A stretch of 55,412 bases of DNA. Origin: Candidatus Schekmanbacteria bacterium (GTDB lineage Bacteria > CSSED10-310 > JACPHN01). The stretch spans positions 1 to 55,412 of the forward strand of contig JACPHN010000046.1 in the NCBI GenBank assembly GCA_016188575.1, read 5' to 3'. The position numbers and the translations under genes were made by a program. The notes under the pieces were generated by a model, which saw nothing but the letters and a program-made list of their open reading frames with translations, was not told the DNA's origin and ran no database searches. Positions 7,734-16,406 of this stretch are shown in pieces. The number at the start of each line of letters is the position of its first letter. Positions within the stretch are counted from its first letter, which is position 1.

Positions 7734-9844
7734 TGCAGCCCTCCAGCAACCTCTTCACGGAAAACCGCCCGGTCTACTGCGGGCGGCACTCCTGCCAATC
7801 CCAGCTTCCAAAGGATGAAACAGTAGTTGGCGGCCACTTCCCGAAACCGCTCATAGCGGCCGGATGCACCCATGTGTCCGGCAGCGAGCTGCGTCAGCAG
7901 AAGCACGTCCTTGCCGCTAGTCGTGTGCTCACGCAACTTGGCGGCCATTTTTGCCGGCTCCCAATAGGGGACCCGCGGATCCGTAAACCCACCCCGCAAG
8001 AGGACATGTGGGTAGTGGCGCGGTCCGACATTGTCGTACGGAGAGTAGGACATCATGTAATCGTAGAACACCTTGTCTCGCGGATCGCCCCATTCCTCCC
8101 ATTCGGTGACGGTCAACGGCAGCGTCGGATCGAGCATCGTCGTCACCAGGTCAACGAATGGCACGTCCGCGATCACGGCCTCGAACAGCGCCGGATGCTC
8201 GTTCAGGACGGCGCCGATCAAGAGGCCCCCGGCGCTCGCGCCATAGGCCGCGAGGCGGCCGGGAATGGCGCGGCCGCTATGCACCAGGTGGCGCGCGGCC
8301 GCGGCAAAATCGCCGATCGTGTTTCGCTTCCGCAGCAGCTTGCCGTCATCATACCAGGACCGCCCGAGATCGCTACCGCCGCGAACATGTGCGGAGGCGA
8401 CCACGATCCCCCTGTCCATCAGCGACACCTTCGCCTGGGAAAACGAAACCGGCAGAGGAAATCCATAGGCGCCGTAGCCTTCCAGGTAGAGCGGACGGGG
8501 AGCAGAGCCGTCTGCGAGGTCGCGCCGATAGGCCAGGGAGATGGGCACGAGCGCACCGCCGTCCGCTGGCGCCCAGACGCGCTCGGAGCGGTACGCCTCC
8601 GGCTCGTAGCCGCGAACCTCCAGAACCTTGCGCACCCACTGTTCTCGCGTGGCCATGTCGTAATCGAGAGTCGTCGGCGGCGTTATCGGAGACTCGAAGC
8701 CAAGGCGCACCGACGTCGCCTCATAGATCATGTTCGCCCCGAAGTCGACCTCGAAGACCGGCTCGGAAAACGCCACGGCGTGGAGCTCACCGCGGCGACA
8801 ATCGAGGATTTCCACGGCGGGTTGGCCATCCCGCCTGATCAACAGGGCAACGAACGCGGAAAAGGCGAGCAGGTCCATCACGTAGACCTGAGGCCGAGCC
8901 GGGATGAGCTCCCGCCACGCCGCCCAGTCCGCGTCGTGTGTGGGTGCCTGCATCACGCGGAAGTTGGGTGCGTCACGATTGGTGAGAATCAGAAAGCGAT
9001 CGCCTTGATGCTCGACGCTGTACTCCACGCCCTCGCGAGGCGGTGCCAGGACGCGCAGCCCGGACTCCGGATCATTGGCATCGACGACGGCAGCCCAGGA
9101 GGTCACCTTGCTGATCGCAGAAACGACGATGAAGCGCCCGCTCAAGCAGCGGTGCACGAACAGGAAATAGCGCTCGTCGGCCTCGGACAAGAGCCGGGTG
9201 GCGGTCGAGGCAGCGGCGCCGGCGCGGATCCGGTAGATCTCGTACGGCCGGGTCAAGGCGTCGAGGGTGGCAAAGACAACCGTTTGGCTGTCATTGGCCC
9301 ACGCTACGGAGCCGGCCTCGACAGCGGGAATGCGGCCCGGGAGGTCGGCACCCGCCTGCAGGTCGCGGAAGCGGAGCTCGTAGCGCTCATCCCCCTGCGT
9401 GTCCACGAGGTAGGCCAACAGGCGATGGTCGGGGCTGACGGCGACGTGGCCGACGTGAAAATAGTCGTGGCCTGCGGCAAGCTGATTCTCGTCGAGCAAG
9501 ATCTGCTCGCCGGCATCCAGGCTGCCGAGCTTGCGGCAGTGGATGCGGAACGCTCCGCCGGCCACGGTTCGCGTGTAGTAGAAGTAGTTACCATAGGAAT
9601 AGGGATAGCTCGAGTCGTCCTCCTTGAGGCGGGCGACCATCTCCGCGTAGAGCCCGTCGCGAAGCGCGGCAAAAGGCGCCAGCAGGTTCTCGACGTAGGC
9701 GTTTTCCGCCTCCAGGTAGCGACGCACCTCGGGATTGTCGCGATCGCGCATCCAATAATACCAGTCAACTCGCTCCCGGCCGTGCTCCCTGAAGATCTTC
9801 GCGGCTCGCTTTGCCATGGGAGGCGTCATCGGACTTCCGTTCAC
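7730..9844 (-). CDS. ptrB: Oligopeptidase B (S9A serine peptidase)
   Basis: 704 residues, the usual length of protease II, which cuts oligopeptides after Lys/Arg in the cytoplasm. An N-terminal seven-bladed propeller is followed by the alpha/beta-hydrolase domain. The nucleophile is in 'YGASAGGLL' (Ser about 537). The acidic residue lies in 'FTDPRVPYWEPAKMAAKL' and the His in 'AAGHMGASGRY'. The N-terminal 'DWYYWMRDRDNPEVRRYLEA' is characteristic of the family. The GTG at 9842-9844 is chosen because AGGAG lies seven bases upstream. The ATG at residue 6 (TPPMAKRAAK follows) is an alternative. TATAGT at 9888-9893 on the minus strand could be a -10 box. It is translationally coupled to the LPP20-like gene downstream. 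Confidence 0.93.
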   Translation of the reverse strand: MNGSPMTPPMAKRAAKIFREHGRERVDWYYWMRDRDNPEVRRYLEAENAYVENLLAPFAALRDGLYAEMVARLKEDDSSYPYSYGNYFYYTRTVAGGAFRIHCRKLGSLDAGEQILLDENQLAAGHDYFHVGHVAVSPDHRLLAYLVDTQGDERYELRFRDLQAGADLPGRIPAVEAGSVAWANDSQTVVFATLDALTRPYEIYRIRAGAAASTATRLLSEADERYFLFVHRCLSGRFIVVSAISKVTSWAAVVDANDPESGLRVLAPPREGVEYSVEHQGDRFLILTNRDAPNFRVMQAPTHDADWAAWRELIPARPQVYVMDLLAFSAFVALLIRRDGQPAVEILDCRRGELHAVAFSEPVFEVDFGANMIYEATSVRLGFESPITPPTTLDYDMATREQWVRKVLEVRGYEPEAYRSERVWAPADGGALVPISLAYRRDLADGSAPRPLYLEGYGAYGFPLPVSFSQAKVSLMDRGIVVASAHVRGGSDLGRSWYDDGKLLRKRNTIGDFAAAARHLVHSGRAIPGRLAAYGASAGGLLIGAVLNEHPALFEAVIADVPFVDLVTTMLDPTLPLTVTEWEEWGDPRDKVFYDYMMSYSPYDNVGPRHYPHVLLRGGFTDPRVPYWEPAKMAAKLREHTTSGKDVLLLTQLAAGHMGASGRYERFREVAANYCFILWKLGLAGVPPAVDRAVFREEVAGGLQ

Positions 9845-10014
9845 CTGATTCTCCTGTTCTCCGGCCTGCTTTCGGCACAAGCTTGGACTATACCACTACG
9901 GGCGACGCAGGTGCCTGCCGGCGCACGCCGACCTGCGCCCGGTGCTCGTGGCGCCGACGCCGAGCGCGCCACCAGGACGACGAGGTCGCCGGTAGGATCG
10001 CAAATCCGACATGA

Positions 10015-10239
10015 CTACGGCGCCTCCCACAAACTGACTTGGGAGCGGCGAAATGGACCGACGTGAATGGCGCCGGTGGGACAATCGATTTCACAGCAGT
10101 AGCACGTTTGACAGTCATCCGGAAAGGCAATGACGGCCACGGGTGGGTGTGTCGCGGCGAGGCGCAGGACGTCGGTAGGACAGACGCGCACACAGGCGCC
10201 GCAGCCCGTGCAGGTTCCGATTTCAATGCGTGCGATCAA
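10015..10239 (-). CDS. 2[4Fe-4S] ferredoxin, partner of the flavoprotein
   Basis: 74 residues with two cluster motifs: CTGCGACVRVCP (residues 10-21) and CQTCYCCEIDCP. Both have the CxxCxxC-xxx-CP spacing of bacterial-type 2[4Fe-4S] ferredoxins, with an extra cysteine in the second. Its ATG lies 17 bases inside the end of the flavoprotein gene, so the two products are made together. The pairing resembles AprA/AprB or a fumarate-reductase-like flavoprotein with a detached iron-sulfur subunit: the ferredoxin would pass electrons to or from the FAD subunit. No membrane anchor subunit is seen nearby. Confidence 0.85.
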   Translation of the reverse strand: MIARIEIGTCTGCGACVRVCPTDVLRLAATHPPVAVIAFPDDCQTCYCCEIDCPTGAIHVGPFRRSQVSLWEAP

Positions 10240-11959
10240 CGGACGACTCGACGGCGTCGGGGCGGTGCGAGAACAGGTGGACGGGCACGGGCTCCGTGCT
10301 CACGACAGGGCAATCGCCGGCGCCGCGGCTCAGCAGGATCCAGCGCAGCCAACGCTGATCATTGCGCGCGGGGTAGTCGAGGCGCCAGTGGTCGCAGCGG
10401 GTCTCCTCGCGCACGAGGGACGCGGAGAGGAAGAGCCGCGCCGTGAGCAGCATGTTGATCGCTTCGTGGCACTTGGCGAGCTCGTGAGGGGTCGCGGCCC
10501 ACAGGTTCAGCGCCGCAGAGCGGTCAATGGACTCGACCCGCGCGAGAGCCGCGCGCAGCCGCGGGCCGGTCTTGGCAAGGCAGACGTCGTGCGGAAACAG
10601 TGCTCGTTGCAACTGGTGTACCGCCTCGTCTGCCGTGAATGCGACCGGATTCGGGCGGGGTTGCAGAAAACGGCGGGACGCAGCAAGCCCGTCGCGCGCT
10701 GCGCGATGCGTCTCGGAGGGCACCGCCGTGCCTTCCGGCGAGCTCCCTAGAAAGCCCGCCGCCGCGCGCCCGGCGACCTCACCCGACCACATTGCATACA
10801 GGCTGGACCAGCCGTTGAACAGCCCGGGATCGAGCGCCCGCGACAACCCGGCCGCGAACAACCCATCGACATCGCTGCGCCCCCCGGCGTCGGTCCAGAC
10901 GCCGCCGCGGAGCGTCTGAATCACGGGCAGCCAGGGCTGCGGCGCCGCAAACAGGTCGGTTCCCACCGCTGCGAGGCGGCGCACATGCAGCGGCATCCAA
11001 CCACCCATCCGCGCCCCGAGCACGCCGCGCAAGATCCACTTCGCCGGCGGCCGGGACATGTCGAAGAAAATGGCCCGGGCACCGCGCTCGCGGGCACGCA
11101 CCATGTCGCGCGCCACGTATCGCACCTCGTCCCGTCCTGAAGCGACCGCGCGCCCGTTTTCGTCGACGAACTTGCCCCCCCACCGCGCCGCGATGCCGGT
11201 TCCCTCGAAGCCGAAGTGCGGCGATCCGGTGTTGATCACGAGAAACTCCATGTTCGCCAGGCGGGCGCCCGCGCTGTACGCCATCCGAAAGGCATCCCCG
11301 GTCGCCTGAGCGACGCAGGCATAGCCCCCGCGAAAGCTACAGTCGGCTGCCGCGAGCACCACGGCGTTTGCCGCAAAGACGCGGCCGCGGCCAGTGAGGC
11401 GGTCGAAGCCGACAGCACCGGCGACGCGCCCGTCCTGCACGATCAGATCGGTCACCATGACCTTGTGCACCCGGCGCACCGCCAGGCGCGTCGCCCGCTC
11501 CAGCAGCGCCCGCACCACGGCGCCGCCGCCGGTGCATCCACCCCAACTCGGATTGACCATCATCAGCACCGGGCCGAGCCCGCGCGAGCGCAAGCGGGAG
11601 CCCCGATCCGACAGCGCCCACGGCAGCCGCTCATAGCGCACGCCCCAGGATCGCAACCTGCAGTATCGCCAGTAGGAAGCGTCGAGCATCGCCGCGACAC
11701 AGCCCTGGTGGGACAGGAAGTCATTGGCCTCGGCAATGTGCCGGAGCCAGAGGTCACGGTCATCCTCGGGGAAAAGGCAGATCGTGGCGCCGGCGGACAT
11801 CCGGGACTGGCTCGACAGGCCGACGGCACCCTTGTCGACGATCGTCACGCGTTTCACGCCCTGCTCGCGCGCAGTAATCGCCGCCCACAAGCCGGCAAAA
11901 CCGCCGCCGATGACGAGCAAGTCTGACGCTTCCTCGCGCGTTGCGTCGCTCTCCGTCAC
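10223..11959 (-). CDS. FAD-dependent oxidoreductase, AprA/fumarate-reductase-like flavoprotein
   Basis: 578 residues. The N-terminus 'DLLVIGGGFAGLWAAITARE' is an FAD-binding Rossmann fold (GxGxxG type), followed by 'DKGAVGLSSQSRMSAG', a family FAD contact region. The middle has 'WGGCTGGGAVVRAL' and 'AADCSFRGGYACVAQATGDA', where FrdA/SdhA relatives have 'ATGG...TGDG'. Near the end 'LSRALDPGLFNGWSSL' contacts FAD and 'VREETRCDHWRLDYPARND' matches the C-terminal helical domain of the FrdA/AprA superfamily. The GTG start at 11957-11959 follows GAGGAAAAGC and overlaps the pectate-lyase-like stop by four bases (GTGA). The substrate is unknown. The downstream ferredoxin is the likely electron partner. 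Confidence 0.82.
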   Translation of the reverse strand: MTESDATREEASDLLVIGGGFAGLWAAITAREQGVKRVTIVDKGAVGLSSQSRMSAGATICLFPEDDRDLWLRHIAEANDFLSHQGCVAAMLDASYWRYCRLRSWGVRYERLPWALSDRGSRLRSRGLGPVLMMVNPSWGGCTGGGAVVRALLERATRLAVRRVHKVMVTDLIVQDGRVAGAVGFDRLTGRGRVFAANAVVLAAADCSFRGGYACVAQATGDAFRMAYSAGARLANMEFLVINTGSPHFGFEGTGIAARWGGKFVDENGRAVASGRDEVRYVARDMVRARERGARAIFFDMSRPPAKWILRGVLGARMGGWMPLHVRRLAAVGTDLFAAPQPWLPVIQTLRGGVWTDAGGRSDVDGLFAAGLSRALDPGLFNGWSSLYAMWSGEVAGRAAAGFLGSSPEGTAVPSETHRAARDGLAASRRFLQPRPNPVAFTADEAVHQLQRALFPHDVCLAKTGPRLRAALARVESIDRSAALNLWAATPHELAKCHEAINMLLTARLFLSASLVREETRCDHWRLDYPARNDQRWLRWILLSRGAGDCPVVSTEPVPVHLFSHRPDAVESSVDRTH

Positions 11960-13665
11960 GCGCTTTTCCTCGCACGCCGGGCGCGCGTGGCCCGCGTGCC
12001 GACCAGCAGCATGCCGATGCCTCCCGCCAGGGCCACCTGAGATGAGCCGCGAACGGGCACCCGGCTGCCGTCGGCCAGCAGGTTGAGGTAGCACTCGAGG
12101 TTTGTGTAGCCGGAGACTCCGGTCAGGAGCACGGAAAGCTGGGTACCATTGTGGTCCTGGACGTCCGGGTTCAGCCCATAGGTTTGCTCCCAGTCGTCCG
12201 GCATGCCGTCCGCATCGCGATCCGCTGGGGGCGAGGGCGGCTCGGCGGGAGAAAAATCCAGGTCGTGCGCATCGTCGGCGCCGGCCTCGCCCCAGGGCGT
12301 CGGATCGATCTCCCCCCGGCGGACCCAATCCAGGAGCCGCCGGTCCATGGGATCGCGCGGCATGGCTCCGACCGTAGAGAGCGCGTAGGCGGCGAGCGCG
12401 CCGTAGGGGGTAACGGAAATCGCCGGGAAGTCATGCCGCTCCGCCCGCACCGTGGCCGCCGGCGGCGTCTGGTTCGGGCCGTACTGCGCGAAGTCGTTGC
12501 AGCAATAGGCGAGCTGATAGTCGCTCCAGCCGGGATAGAGGGCGAGGTGGTTTCCCTCCCAGTAGAGGCTGTTTTGCGCTTCCGCCGTGACGGCGTCAAA
12601 AATCATGCCATACGGATAGTCGGGCCGCGTGATCATATAGTTTTGCACCCAGTTGAAATCGAGGTAGAAGCGCCCCGGCCCACCCGCCGGATCGATCGCG
12701 CCCGAATAGGTAAGCGGAAAGCCCGCGTCCCAGAGCAGGTTGCTGGTGATCTCCAGAGCGAGTCGATGGCCGTCACAGGAAGGGCTCTCGCAAGATATTT
12801 CCGGCATACGCTGATAGATGCGATTCCAGACATTGTGGTGCAGGGAGATGCGGGTCAGAGGCCGCTCGCGCGTGCTGTAATTGATGAGCATGCCGCCAAA
12901 CTCGTAGTGGCTGCCCACGGTCTCGGCCAGGAGCGAGCGCTGGATGGTGATGTCGGAGGCCTCGGAGACCTGCGCAACCTCGTCGACGGCATTGGCGAAC
13001 GAGCTGTGATCGATGATGACCTGGCGCGCACCGTCGAGGCGCAGGGCGTCGTCGAGCACGTCGCCCTGACCGGGGTACTGGTCGGCGGGGCGCGGCCGGG
13101 AGCGCACGTGACGCACGATGACGTTGCGGCAATCGTCGGCCTCATAATTGTCAGCGCAGAGCAAGCCGCGCACAATGATGCCACCCGGGGAGGTTTGCCC
13201 GGCAAGGGTCACGTCTCCGCGCTCGATCTCGGCGAGGCCGTCGATGACCCCGCTCACCTTGAAGAGCACATAGCGGGGTCCGGCCGTCGCCAGCGCCTCG
13301 GCGAGGGAGCCGGGTCCGTCCGGCGCCAGCGTGGTCACGTAGATCACCGCGCCGCCGCGCCCACCCGTCGCCAGGGCGCCGAACCCCTCCGCGCCCGGGA
13401 AGGCCGGGATCGCGGCCGAAGCTGATGGCGTACCGGCCGTCGTCGGCGCCGGAGTCGGCGCCGGCCCGGAAGGAGGCGGCGCCGTGTCCTGACAGGCCAG
13501 GGGTGGCACCAGCGCCACCCCCAGCAAGAAGCGCGCGACCGTTGCAAGGAGGGTTCGACGACCAACATGGATGCCGGCCTTCAGGCCCGGGTGCCGCGGC
13601 GATTCCGCCCTGAAGGTCGGGGTTTCGGACCGGCTGGCGAATGGGTGATCGCTGAAGATTTTCAC
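11956..13665 (-). CDS. Exported pectate-lyase-like beta-helix protein with C-terminal anchor
   Basis: 569 residues. GTG start with CCGGAG six bases upstream. An export signal lies at about 35-58 ('GRRTLLATVARFLLGVALVP'): the RR suggests Tat export and 'PPLAC' could be a lipobox. After a Pro/Thr-rich linker, 'FPGAEGFGALATGGRGGAVI' and 'YVTTLAPDGPGSLAEALA' open a right-handed parallel beta-helix of the pectate lyase superfamily. 'GVIDGLAEIERGDVTLAGQT' and 'VIIDHSSFANAVDEVAQVSE' follow. The C-terminus has a calcium-loop-like 'DRDADGMPDDWEQTYGLNPD' and ends in a weak hydrophobic stretch plus arginines, like a sorting or anchoring tail. Catalytic residues were not verified, so polysaccharide lyase activity is a family inference. 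Coupling to the flavoprotein and ferredoxin genes is unusual. Confidence 0.75.
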   Translation of the reverse strand: MKIFSDHPFASRSETPTFRAESPRHPGLKAGIHVGRRTLLATVARFLLGVALVPPLACQDTAPPPSGPAPTPAPTTAGTPSASAAIPAFPGAEGFGALATGGRGGAVIYVTTLAPDGPGSLAEALATAGPRYVLFKVSGVIDGLAEIERGDVTLAGQTSPGGIIVRGLLCADNYEADDCRNVIVRHVRSRPRPADQYPGQGDVLDDALRLDGARQVIIDHSSFANAVDEVAQVSEASDITIQRSLLAETVGSHYEFGGMLINYSTRERPLTRISLHHNVWNRIYQRMPEISCESPSCDGHRLALEITSNLLWDAGFPLTYSGAIDPAGGPGRFYLDFNWVQNYMITRPDYPYGMIFDAVTAEAQNSLYWEGNHLALYPGWSDYQLAYCCNDFAQYGPNQTPPAATVRAERHDFPAISVTPYGALAAYALSTVGAMPRDPMDRRLLDWVRRGEIDPTPWGEAGADDAHDLDFSPAEPPSPPADRDADGMPDDWEQTYGLNPDVQDHNGTQLSVLLTGVSGYTNLECYLNLLADGSRVPVRGSSQVALAGGIGMLLVGTRATRARRARKSA

Positions 13666-13967
13666 GGTGACTCCGGATCAGAGTGGCTAACGAGGCCGCG
13701 ATGGGCGCACCAGAGGCGAATGCTATCGCGAGGCGGTCCCGGGGTCCAGAGGTGCATGGCGAGATCGCACAGCCCTGCTCTTCTCACGCGCTTGGTAAAC
13801 GCGCCGCCCGCCAGCCTCGCCGCAAGGAGACAGCCCGACGCCAGCGCTTGCGGTTCCCACAAGCACTGGCGGTGATTCAACTCCAGGGACGACTGGTGCC
13901 AGCGCTCCGGTGACGATATCGTTGCCAACGCGTCATCGTCCGTGCGAGCTACCCCGGAGGAAGAACC
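13666..13967. other. Divergent intergenic region, nothing recognised
   Basis: 302 bases separate the divergent pectate-lyase-like gene and moeA. No reading frame, hairpin or clear promoter pair stands out. moeA is preceded by GGAGGAAGAACC seven bases before its ATG. Confidence 0.4.
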
Positions 13968-15218
13968 ATGAAAGCCCTGACCGGCGACCCTGAGCTGATC
14001 GACTTCGAGCATGCGCTCACCTCGTTGCTGGCGAGCGCTCATCGCCTTGACCGCGAACCGGCGGCGGTCCCCCTGCGCGAAGCGGCCGGGCGAGTGCTGG
14101 CGAGCGCGGTGCGCCTGGACCGGACGGAGCCGCCGGCAGCGCGTTCGGCAATGGATGGTTACGCCATCCGCAGCGCCGATGGAGCGCTGCCGCGCCGGGT
14201 CGTCGCGACGGTGTTCGCGGGGTCGGCGGCGCGCGTTGGTATCGGACCGGGGGAAACGGCGGCCGTGATGACCGGCGGCACCGTCCCGGAGGGTGCAGAC
14301 GCCGTGGTGCCCATCGAGCAGACCCGCCGCGAGGCCGCGGACAGGGGCGGCGGCGACGACGGCGAGGCGCGCATCGCGATCATCGCGCCGGTGGCACCGG
14401 GGCAACACATTCGGCCAGCGGGCGAAATGGGCGCGGCGGGGATGCTCGCGATTGCGGCCGGCACCCGGCTTGGGGCCGGTGAGCTCGCCGTCGCGGCGGC
14501 CTGCGGCGCCGACCCCGTCGAGGTGGCGGCCAAACCGTGGGTGAGCGTGTTGTCGACGGGGGACGAAGTGGTGCCGTGGACAGCGCGCCCGGCAGCGCAC
14601 CAGGTGCGCGACTCCAATCGCCTGGCGGCGCTCGCGCAGCTCGAGCGAATGGGCGCAGCGGTGGTCGAGACCGCCATCGTGCCCGACGTGCGAGCGCAGT
14701 TGCTGACAGCGGTGGAAAGCGCGCTGGATCGATCGGATCTGCTCGTAACCATCGGCGGCGTCAGCATGGGTGAACGGGACCATCTGCCGGGGGTGTTCGC
14801 GGAGCTGCGGGTGAGGTGCCTTTTTCATGGGGTCGCCATGCAGCCCGGGAAACCAGTGTGGGCAGGGCGTCGCGACGATCGCTGGGTGCTGGCGTTGCCG
14901 GGCAATCCGGTGAGCGCATTCGTGTGTCTGGAGCTGTTCGGCGGACCTTTGGTGGCGCGGCTTTCGGGAGTGTCCGCAGCGGCAGAGCGGCCGGCGGTGC
15001 GGGTGGGGATCGCCGGTGGGCCGGCGCGAGCGAAGGGGCGACCGTGCTTTCTGCCGGCGGGTTTGCGTGTGGACGCAGAGGGGCAGACGGTGGTCGTGCC
15101 GCGGGCGGGGACGGGCTCGGGCGACTGGCTGACGCTATCGGGGGCGCATGCACTGATGTTGCTTCCGGCGCACAGCAGCGTGGCGGAGGGGGAGCGAGTG
15201 CGGTATGTGGCGTGGTGA
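13968..15218 (+). CDS. moeA: Molybdopterin molybdenumtransferase MoeA
   Basis: 416 residues, full length for MoeA, which inserts molybdate into adenylated molybdopterin in the cytoplasm. Recognisable segments: 'ARSAMDGYAIRSADG' (about 59-73), 'VMTGGTVPEGADAVVPIEQT', 'VSVLSTGDEVVP', 'DSNRLAALAQLERMGA', 'LVTIGGVSMGERDHLPG' and 'MQPGKPVWAGRRDDRWVLAL' with 'LPGNPVSAFVCLELF'. The third domain is the MoaB/MogA-like fold that binds pterin. A strong GGAGGAAG ribosome site precedes the ATG. It is monocistronic and divergent from the pectate-lyase-like gene. The other molybdenum gene here, mobA, is 8 kb away on the opposite strand. Confidence 0.94.
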   Translation: MKALTGDPELIDFEHALTSLLASAHRLDREPAAVPLREAAGRVLASAVRLDRTEPPAARSAMDGYAIRSADGALPRRVVATVFAGSAARVGIGPGETAAVMTGGTVPEGADAVVPIEQTRREAADRGGGDDGEARIAIIAPVAPGQHIRPAGEMGAAGMLAIAAGTRLGAGELAVAAACGADPVEVAAKPWVSVLSTGDEVVPWTARPAAHQVRDSNRLAALAQLERMGAAVVETAIVPDVRAQLLTAVESALDRSDLLVTIGGVSMGERDHLPGVFAELRVRCLFHGVAMQPGKPVWAGRRDDRWVLALPGNPVSAFVCLELFGGPLVARLSGVSAAAERPAVRVGIAGGPARAKGRPCFLPAGLRVDAEGQTVVVPRAGTGSGDWLTLSGAHALMLLPAHSSVAEGERVRYVAW

Positions 15219-15260
15219 GAGGGGCGGGGGCGCGGTGTGCGCGCTATCGACTGCGAAAAC

Positions 15261-15289
15261 TTGACACTAATCTAGTCAGATATTATGTT
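15261..15289 (+). promoter_or_regulatory. Promoter of the hsp20 gene
   Basis: TTGACA (15261-15266), a 17-base spacer and TATGTT (15284-15289) form a good sigma-70-type promoter 55 bases before the hsp20 ATG. The -35 reads CTTGACA in context, also near the heat-shock -35 CTTGAAA, but no CCCCAT-type -10 is present. ATCT-AGTC-AGAT in the spacer is a small inverted repeat that could be an operator. Confidence 0.6.
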
Positions 15290-15343
15290 ACGAGTGGACG
15301 CAGGAAGCGTCGAAAACCACCACCTTCCAACCGGAGGTTTCCT

Positions 15344-15787
15344 ATGTCGCTCGTAAAATGGGATCCGTTCCGCGATCTCCAGACTCTCCAGCAACGCCTC
15401 AACTCCATGTTCGGCGAGTCCTTCCCAACACTGGACTTCGAGGGGCCGCTGACCGGCGCCTGGTCCCCCGCCGTCGACATCCATGAAACCAAGGACGCCG
15501 TCGTGCTCACTGCCGAGCTCCCCGGACTGTCCCGGGATGATCTCAAGATCAATATCGAAGGCCGCACGCTGTCAATCTCCGGCGAAAAGAAGCTCGACAA
15601 GGAAACAAGGAGGGAAAACTACCACCGCATCGAGCGGCGCTATGGCAGCTTCACCCGGAGCTTCACCTTGCCGGCAAACGTCGATACCGGCGCGATCGCC
15701 GCGAACCTGAAGGACGGAATGCTCACCCTGCGCCTGCCCAAGGTCGAGGCTGAGCAGGGTAAGGAAATCCCCATCCTGGCGGACTGA
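15344..15787 (+). CDS. Small heat-shock protein, Hsp20/alpha-crystallin family
   Basis: 147 residues, typical for bacterial Hsp20 chaperones, which hold unfolding proteins in large oligomers. The N-terminus 'MSLVKWDPFRDLQTLQQRLN' is the usual sequence. The alpha-crystallin domain (about 42-140) includes 'AVDIHETKDAVVLTAELPGL', 'LKINIEGRTLSISGEKK', 'YGSFTRSFTLPANVD' and the 'ANLKDGMLTLRLPK' hallmark. The final 'GKEIPILAD' lies where the I-x-I motif should be and reads IPI. GGAGG sits six bases before the ATG. A longer frame running in from moeA exists, but the Hsp20 N-terminus, ribosome site and promoter fix this start. Confidence 0.95.
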   Translation: MSLVKWDPFRDLQTLQQRLNSMFGESFPTLDFEGPLTGAWSPAVDIHETKDAVVLTAELPGLSRDDLKINIEGRTLSISGEKKLDKETRRENYHRIERRYGSFTRSFTLPANVDTGAIAANLKDGMLTLRLPKVEAEQGKEIPILAD

Positions 15788-15938
15788 GGAGGCCATGCAG
15801 AATAACGTGAACAAGTGCCCGAAGCGTTGACCTCGGGCGTCGTCTTGCCTGGTTCCCACACCAGCCAGGACGGAGCCTGCTAGCGATGCGCCCCACGCGC
15901 GGGCCCCGATCACGGTGCTGGTCACTGGAGCCTCCCAC

Positions 15939-15971
15939 CCCGCCTCCCCTCGCGTTGCGGGGGGAGGCGGG
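15939..15971. terminator. Strong 11-bp hairpin, possible terminator
   Basis: CCCGCCTCCCC (15939-15949) pairs perfectly with GGGGAGGCGGG (15961-15971) across an 11-base loop, 150 bases after hsp20. There is no T-tract, so factor-independent termination is uncertain. Confidence 0.35.
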
Positions 15972-16062
15972 CCGGCGACGCCCGACCGAAACGATGCTCG
16001 CGGCCCGACGTTGACATCCGGGTTGCGGTCGGGGTCAGAGGCAAGGCGTAGGTGTAGAAGGG

Positions 16063-16141
16063 TGAGATCAGAAACCCGGATGGGTGATATCAGAGCGCGC
16101 CGTGCTAGATGTCAGAGACCGGATTCTGCTTGATATCAGAG
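16063..16141 (+). repeat. Four short direct repeats at about 22-base spacing
   Basis: TGAGATCAGAA (16063), TGATATCAGAG (16085), AGATGTCAGAG (16107) and TGATATCAGAG (16131) repeat at 22, 22 and 24 bases, about two helical turns. A looser GGGTCAGAGG sits at 16032. Terminal repeat blocks of this kind are typical of IS21-family insertion-sequence ends, where they bind the transposase. No transposase is seen, so this may be a stranded end. Confidence 0.45.
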
Positions 16142-16406
16142 GTCCCTCTTCCACAAACGGTTGCGCACGCCGTTGCTTCTGCCACCCTCGCCGCCCAGAC
16201 GCCCGCGCTGGCGGCCAGGCAGGCGAGCTCGTGCGCCTACTGCTCCTGCAACGAGGACCAGCCGATCGCGACCGCCTTCAGCGACCTGGCGTTCGTGCGG
16301 GACGAAGGACGGCCGCGAGCTCCTGTGCCGCGACGGCCGCCCGCATCCGCACCGAATGCGGTGCCTGGCTGGACAGCTTCCTCGGCACAAAGGTAGTCGT
16401 GCGGCC

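Larger units (their letters stand above)
15788..16406. other. Gene-free region after hsp20
   Basis: About 620 bases without a supportable gene. It holds a perfect 11-bp GC-rich hairpin at 15939-15971 and a set of short direct repeats at 16063-16141, both listed separately. The last 40 bases before the Uma2 stop are also present after the second Uma2 fragment near 17063-17104, so they belong to a duplicated block. Confidence 0.5.

Noticed and set aside
7634-10066. Plus-strand frame of 810 codons opposite oligopeptidase B
   Set aside because: Antisense shadow of ptrB; no family resemblance and no start signal.
13662-14828. Long minus-strand open frame (388 codons) opposite moeA
   Set aside because: It is the mirror of a high-GC coding region: Arg/His/Pro-rich, no protein pattern, and moeA on the other strand is unmistakable.
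16063-16141. Possible CRISPR array
   Set aside because: Repeats are 11 bases, imperfect and only about 22 bases apart, leaving no spacers; no cas genes are present.
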